Origin: Bugula neritina
Taxonomy: Eukaryota > Bryozoa > Gymnolaemata > Cheilostomatida > Bugulidae
DNA length: 64,000 nt
Assembly: GCA_964035545.1 (NCBI GenBank)
Contig: OZ037767.1
Span: 9,848,207-9,912,206, forward strand
Direction of reading: 5' to 3'
A program made the position numbers and the translations under genes. Under the pieces are notes generated by a model, which saw nothing but the letters and a program-made list of their open reading frames with translations, was not told the origin of the DNA and searched no databases. Shown here in pieces: positions 61,789-64,000 of this stretch. Numbering within the stretch: position 1 is the first letter of the stretch; each line of letters starts with the position of its first letter.

Positions 61789-64000
61789 CTACAGAATACT
61801 GTGCATGTCGACCAAGTCACACAAGAAGTCTTTTAAATAAGATGGTGGCGCCCTGGTACGTTGGCTACGGTCCAACGGTACCGGGGAGTTTGCTGCGACT
61901 GGCGACTCTTCCACCACGGGTGGTGTCGCCAGTACGGGGGGGTCCACCAGTACGGGTGGCCCTCCCCCAGCTGCCTCTCCCTCAGTATCTTGAGGAATTT
62001 CCATCTCATCCGGAACGATGGGCCTGTCGACCGGCTCCACAGGTGGTGGGGCCGGCTCCGACAGGTCTTCAGGTGTGTCGACCTCTTCTTCCTGGGGTGG
62101 AGGAGGTTGGGGCTGGTCGGCTGGCGCATCAGCCGCCCCGTCCTGGTCTGGCAGTATCTCCTCAATATCTCTATATGCCATGGGTCGCCCCCTCATAGGA
62201 GGGCGCCTAGCTGGCTCTAAGAGAGGAGGTGCTTGACCTGCCGCATCAGGACTTGCCCAGTGAGGTTTTAGCCGTGCCTCGTTCTGGACCGACACTTGTC
62301 CAGACCGTTCCACTTTGTATGTATGATTTGGCATTACCTCAATTACGCAGTAGGGACCTACGAACTTCGGCTGCAACTTGGCTGCCTGTCCGCGCCTGCG
62401 GCGATGACTGGTCATCCAGACCCAGTCCCCCACCTTGTATAAAGGTGGGTCGTCAGAGTCACCACTCCTGACCTGCCACTGCTGCTCACGTAGCACCTCG
62501 TGAGCCGTCCCCATGCGTTTTACGAGCTTGTCCACGTAGTCGTGGACATTGCTCTCTGGATTCGGAACATGATAGGTTACGTGCTCAGGAACCCTTGTTT
62601 CTCTCCCCGGCATGAGAAAATTAGGGGTCTCCAGTGTACTGGAGTGAGGGGTACTACGGTACGCTCGCATGATCTGCGGCAACACCAAGTCCCACTCTTC
62701 CTGGCTCCTACCGATAAGCAGGCTTCTCAGAAAGTCCCCTAGCATTCGGTTGTTCCGCTCCACGACCCCGTTCCCTTGCGGGTGATACGGGGTCGTCCGA
62801 CTCTGGTTTACCCCCCACATTCTACAGAGATCGCTCATAAGTTGCGACTGAAACTGGGCGCCCTGGTCAGAGTGTATCTGCTCCGGCAAGCCGAAATAGC
62901 AGAACACCTGTTGATCCAGAGCTCTGGCCACCGAGGGGGCCGACGCATCTGGAATAGCCAGTGCATCAGCCCACCGCGTGAAATGGTCAGTTAATACCAG
63001 TATCCAGTTATTACCTCTCGCTGTAGTGGGCATGGGGCCTACCAGATCGACAGCAACCACCTGCCACGGACGACCGGCATGGAGGCGACGCCTCCCTGCG
63101 GTCTCAGTGGGGCGGCCATGCTTGCTAGCTTGGCACACCTCGCACTTCCGCACCCGGAGTCGGACATCCCGGGTCATACCGGGCCAAAACCACTGGAGTT
63201 GAAGACACCTGGTCACCCGGCTAGCTCCTGCGTGAGCTTGCTTATGGGTGTCCCAGATCAACTCCCGCCGCAGAGCTGACGGGCAGACTACCCTCTCTCG
63301 TTCACTGCGATTGGTGCCGACTGCCAACGTGATCGTTAGCAGCCCATCGCTGTTGAACCTTAGGGAGTCCCAGCGGTCACAGAAGTACTTAAACTCAGTA
63401 CTCTTCACTCGCTGTTCGGCCTCACCTGGCCGCCGTCCCTCCTTCTTGGCCCGGACTAGGTCAGCTACCACTCCTGGTAGCGTGGACTGGAGCCGACATA
63501 GCTCCCTGACGTTCCGAAGCAACGTGGGGTTTGCGTGAAGGTTGTTAACAGCTTTGTTGGGTGATTCGGACAGGAGTTGCCCTTCTTCCCAGCTGTACAC
63601 ACCCGCTTTCCCCAACTGCGCTTCGACGCCCGAGCGAGGGGGTCCACCGTCCATGCGCTCGATATTCTGGCATTGCTTACACCCATCTGCCTGGCGGCGG
63701 CTGAGTCCATCTGCATTACCGTGTTTCTTACCGGGTCGATGTTCGATCCGATAAGAAAACTCTGCCAGGATCTTTAGCCAGCGCGCCACTTGGCTGGATG
63801 GTTCTGCCCGTCGACACAGCCATATCAGGGACGCATGATCCGTCCGAAGCCGGAATGTGCGCCCATATAGATATGGTCTAAAGTGTTTGACCGCCTTGAC
63901 TACTGCCAAGAGTTCCCTCCTGGTTGCACAGTAGTTCTTCTCAGGCGCCGACAGGGCCTTGCTATAGTAAGCTACCACCACCTCGCGACCATCTTGGACC
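61789..64000 (-). CDS. Gypsy pol C-terminal part: RNase H and integrase (5' end outside window)
   Basis: The frame is open to the window edge (about 736 codons visible); any start near 63981 is an artefact. In order: RNase H (YYSKALSAPEKNY, TRRELLAVV, RTDHASL), a tether, the integrase HHCC zinc finger (HKQAHAG...CEVCQASK), and the DDE core with Asp in VDLVGPMP, Asp in HSDQGAQF and Glu in GVVERNNR. A GPY/F module (KFVGPYCVIEV) and a long Pro/Glu/Val-rich tail of about 150 residues end at 61789. Integrase inserts the cDNA copy into the genome. No stop or shift within the domains, so the copy may be intact. Confidence 0.95.
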   Translation of the reverse strand, partial: VQDGREVVVAYYSKALSAPEKNYCATRRELLAVVKAVKHFRPYLYGRTFRLRTDHASLIWLCRRAEPSSQVARWLKILAEFSYRIEHRPGKKHGNADGLSRRQADGCKQCQNIERMDGGPPRSGVEAQLGKAGVYSWEEGQLLSESPNKAVNNLHANPTLLRNVRELCRLQSTLPGVVADLVRAKKEGRRPGEAEQRVKSTEFKYFCDRWDSLRFNSDGLLTITLAVGTNRSERERVVCPSALRRELIWDTHKQAHAGASRVTRCLQLQWFWPGMTRDVRLRVRKCEVCQASKHGRPTETAGRRRLHAGRPWQVVAVDLVGPMPTTARGNNWILVLTDHFTRWADALAIPDASAPSVARALDQQVFCYFGLPEQIHSDQGAQFQSQLMSDLCRMWGVNQSRTTPYHPQGNGVVERNNRMLGDFLRSLLIGRSQEEWDLVLPQIMRAYRSTPHSSTLETPNFLMPGRETRVPEHVTYHVPNPESNVHDYVDKLVKRMGTAHEVLREQQWQVRSGDSDDPPLYKVGDWVWMTSHRRRRGQAAKLQPKFVGPYCVIEVMPNHTYKVERSGQVSVQNEARLKPHWASPDAAGQAPPLLEPARRPPMRGRPMAYRDIEEILPDQDGAADAPADQPQPPPPQEEEVDTPEDLSEPAPPPVEPVDRPIVPDEMEIPQDTEGEAAGGGPPVLVDPPVLATPPVVEESPVAANSPVPLDRSQRTRAPPSYLKDFLCDLVDMHSIL

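Larger units (their letters stand above)
59733..64000 (-). mobile_element. Ty3/Gypsy LTR retrotransposon, 3' half
   Basis: Minus-strand order: end of pol (RNase H, integrase), a spliced third ORF, polypurine tract, 3' LTR. The coding part is clearly GC-richer than the surrounding AT-rich DNA. Frames are open, which suggests a recent insertion. Gag, protease and RT are outside the window. Confidence 0.9.

Noticed and set aside
61680-63777. Many plus-strand frames of 66-172 residues across the Gypsy pol region
   Set aside because: Antisense shadows of the GC-rich pol gene on the minus strand.

Overview
The window is invertebrate nuclear DNA. It has split genes with GT-AG introns, AT-rich non-coding DNA with long TA and CA microsatellites, many short tandem repeats, tRNA-derived SINEs, Penelope-like elements, and one GC-richer Ty3/Gypsy element. 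The gene families are metazoan. The repeat content would suit a lophotrochozoan such as a bryozoan, mollusc or annelid, but the phylum cannot be fixed from this sequence.

Layout. 1.0-8.7 kb (+): fifteen exons of a POMT1-type protein O-mannosyltransferase whose N-terminal exons lie left of the window. 12.5-28.0 kb (+): a complete eleven-exon CELF/Bruno-like RNA-binding protein gene (487 aa, three RRMs). A second promoter and first exon inside its 6.4-kb intron 4 would give an isoform lacking RRM1. 29.8-35.1 kb (-): a nine-exon gene for a 321-aa ER membrane protein with thioredoxin-like folds and a KKXX tail, convergent with CELF. 38.6-52.1 kb: a head-to-tail array of four copies of a ~2.46-kb unit, interrupted by a 5'-truncated LINE, a 110-bp satellite and a non-autonomous hAT element. 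52.5-54.04 kb (-): an ankyrin-repeat/coiled-coil gene with a TATA promoter and a 5'UTR intron. 56.9 kb: a lone signal-peptide exon. 57.1-59.7 kb: two Penelope-like element (PLE) 3' ends. 59.7-64.0 kb (-): the 3' half of a Ty3/Gypsy element inserted into the second PLE.

The least conventional content is a set of hammerhead self-cleaving ribozyme folds that I could pair by hand. Two form a perfect inverted pair in an intron of the thioredoxin-like gene, one lies in the 3' region of the second PLE, and one of a different sequence family is at 57.1 kb. The Gypsy element also carries a spliced third ORF with a Cys/His-rich domain between pol and the 3' LTR, in the position of env. The genes share no evident pathway; the window is mainly a record of nested transposition around three conserved genes.

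All exon borders were derived by reading splice signals and checking codon phase across every junction. No database search was possible.
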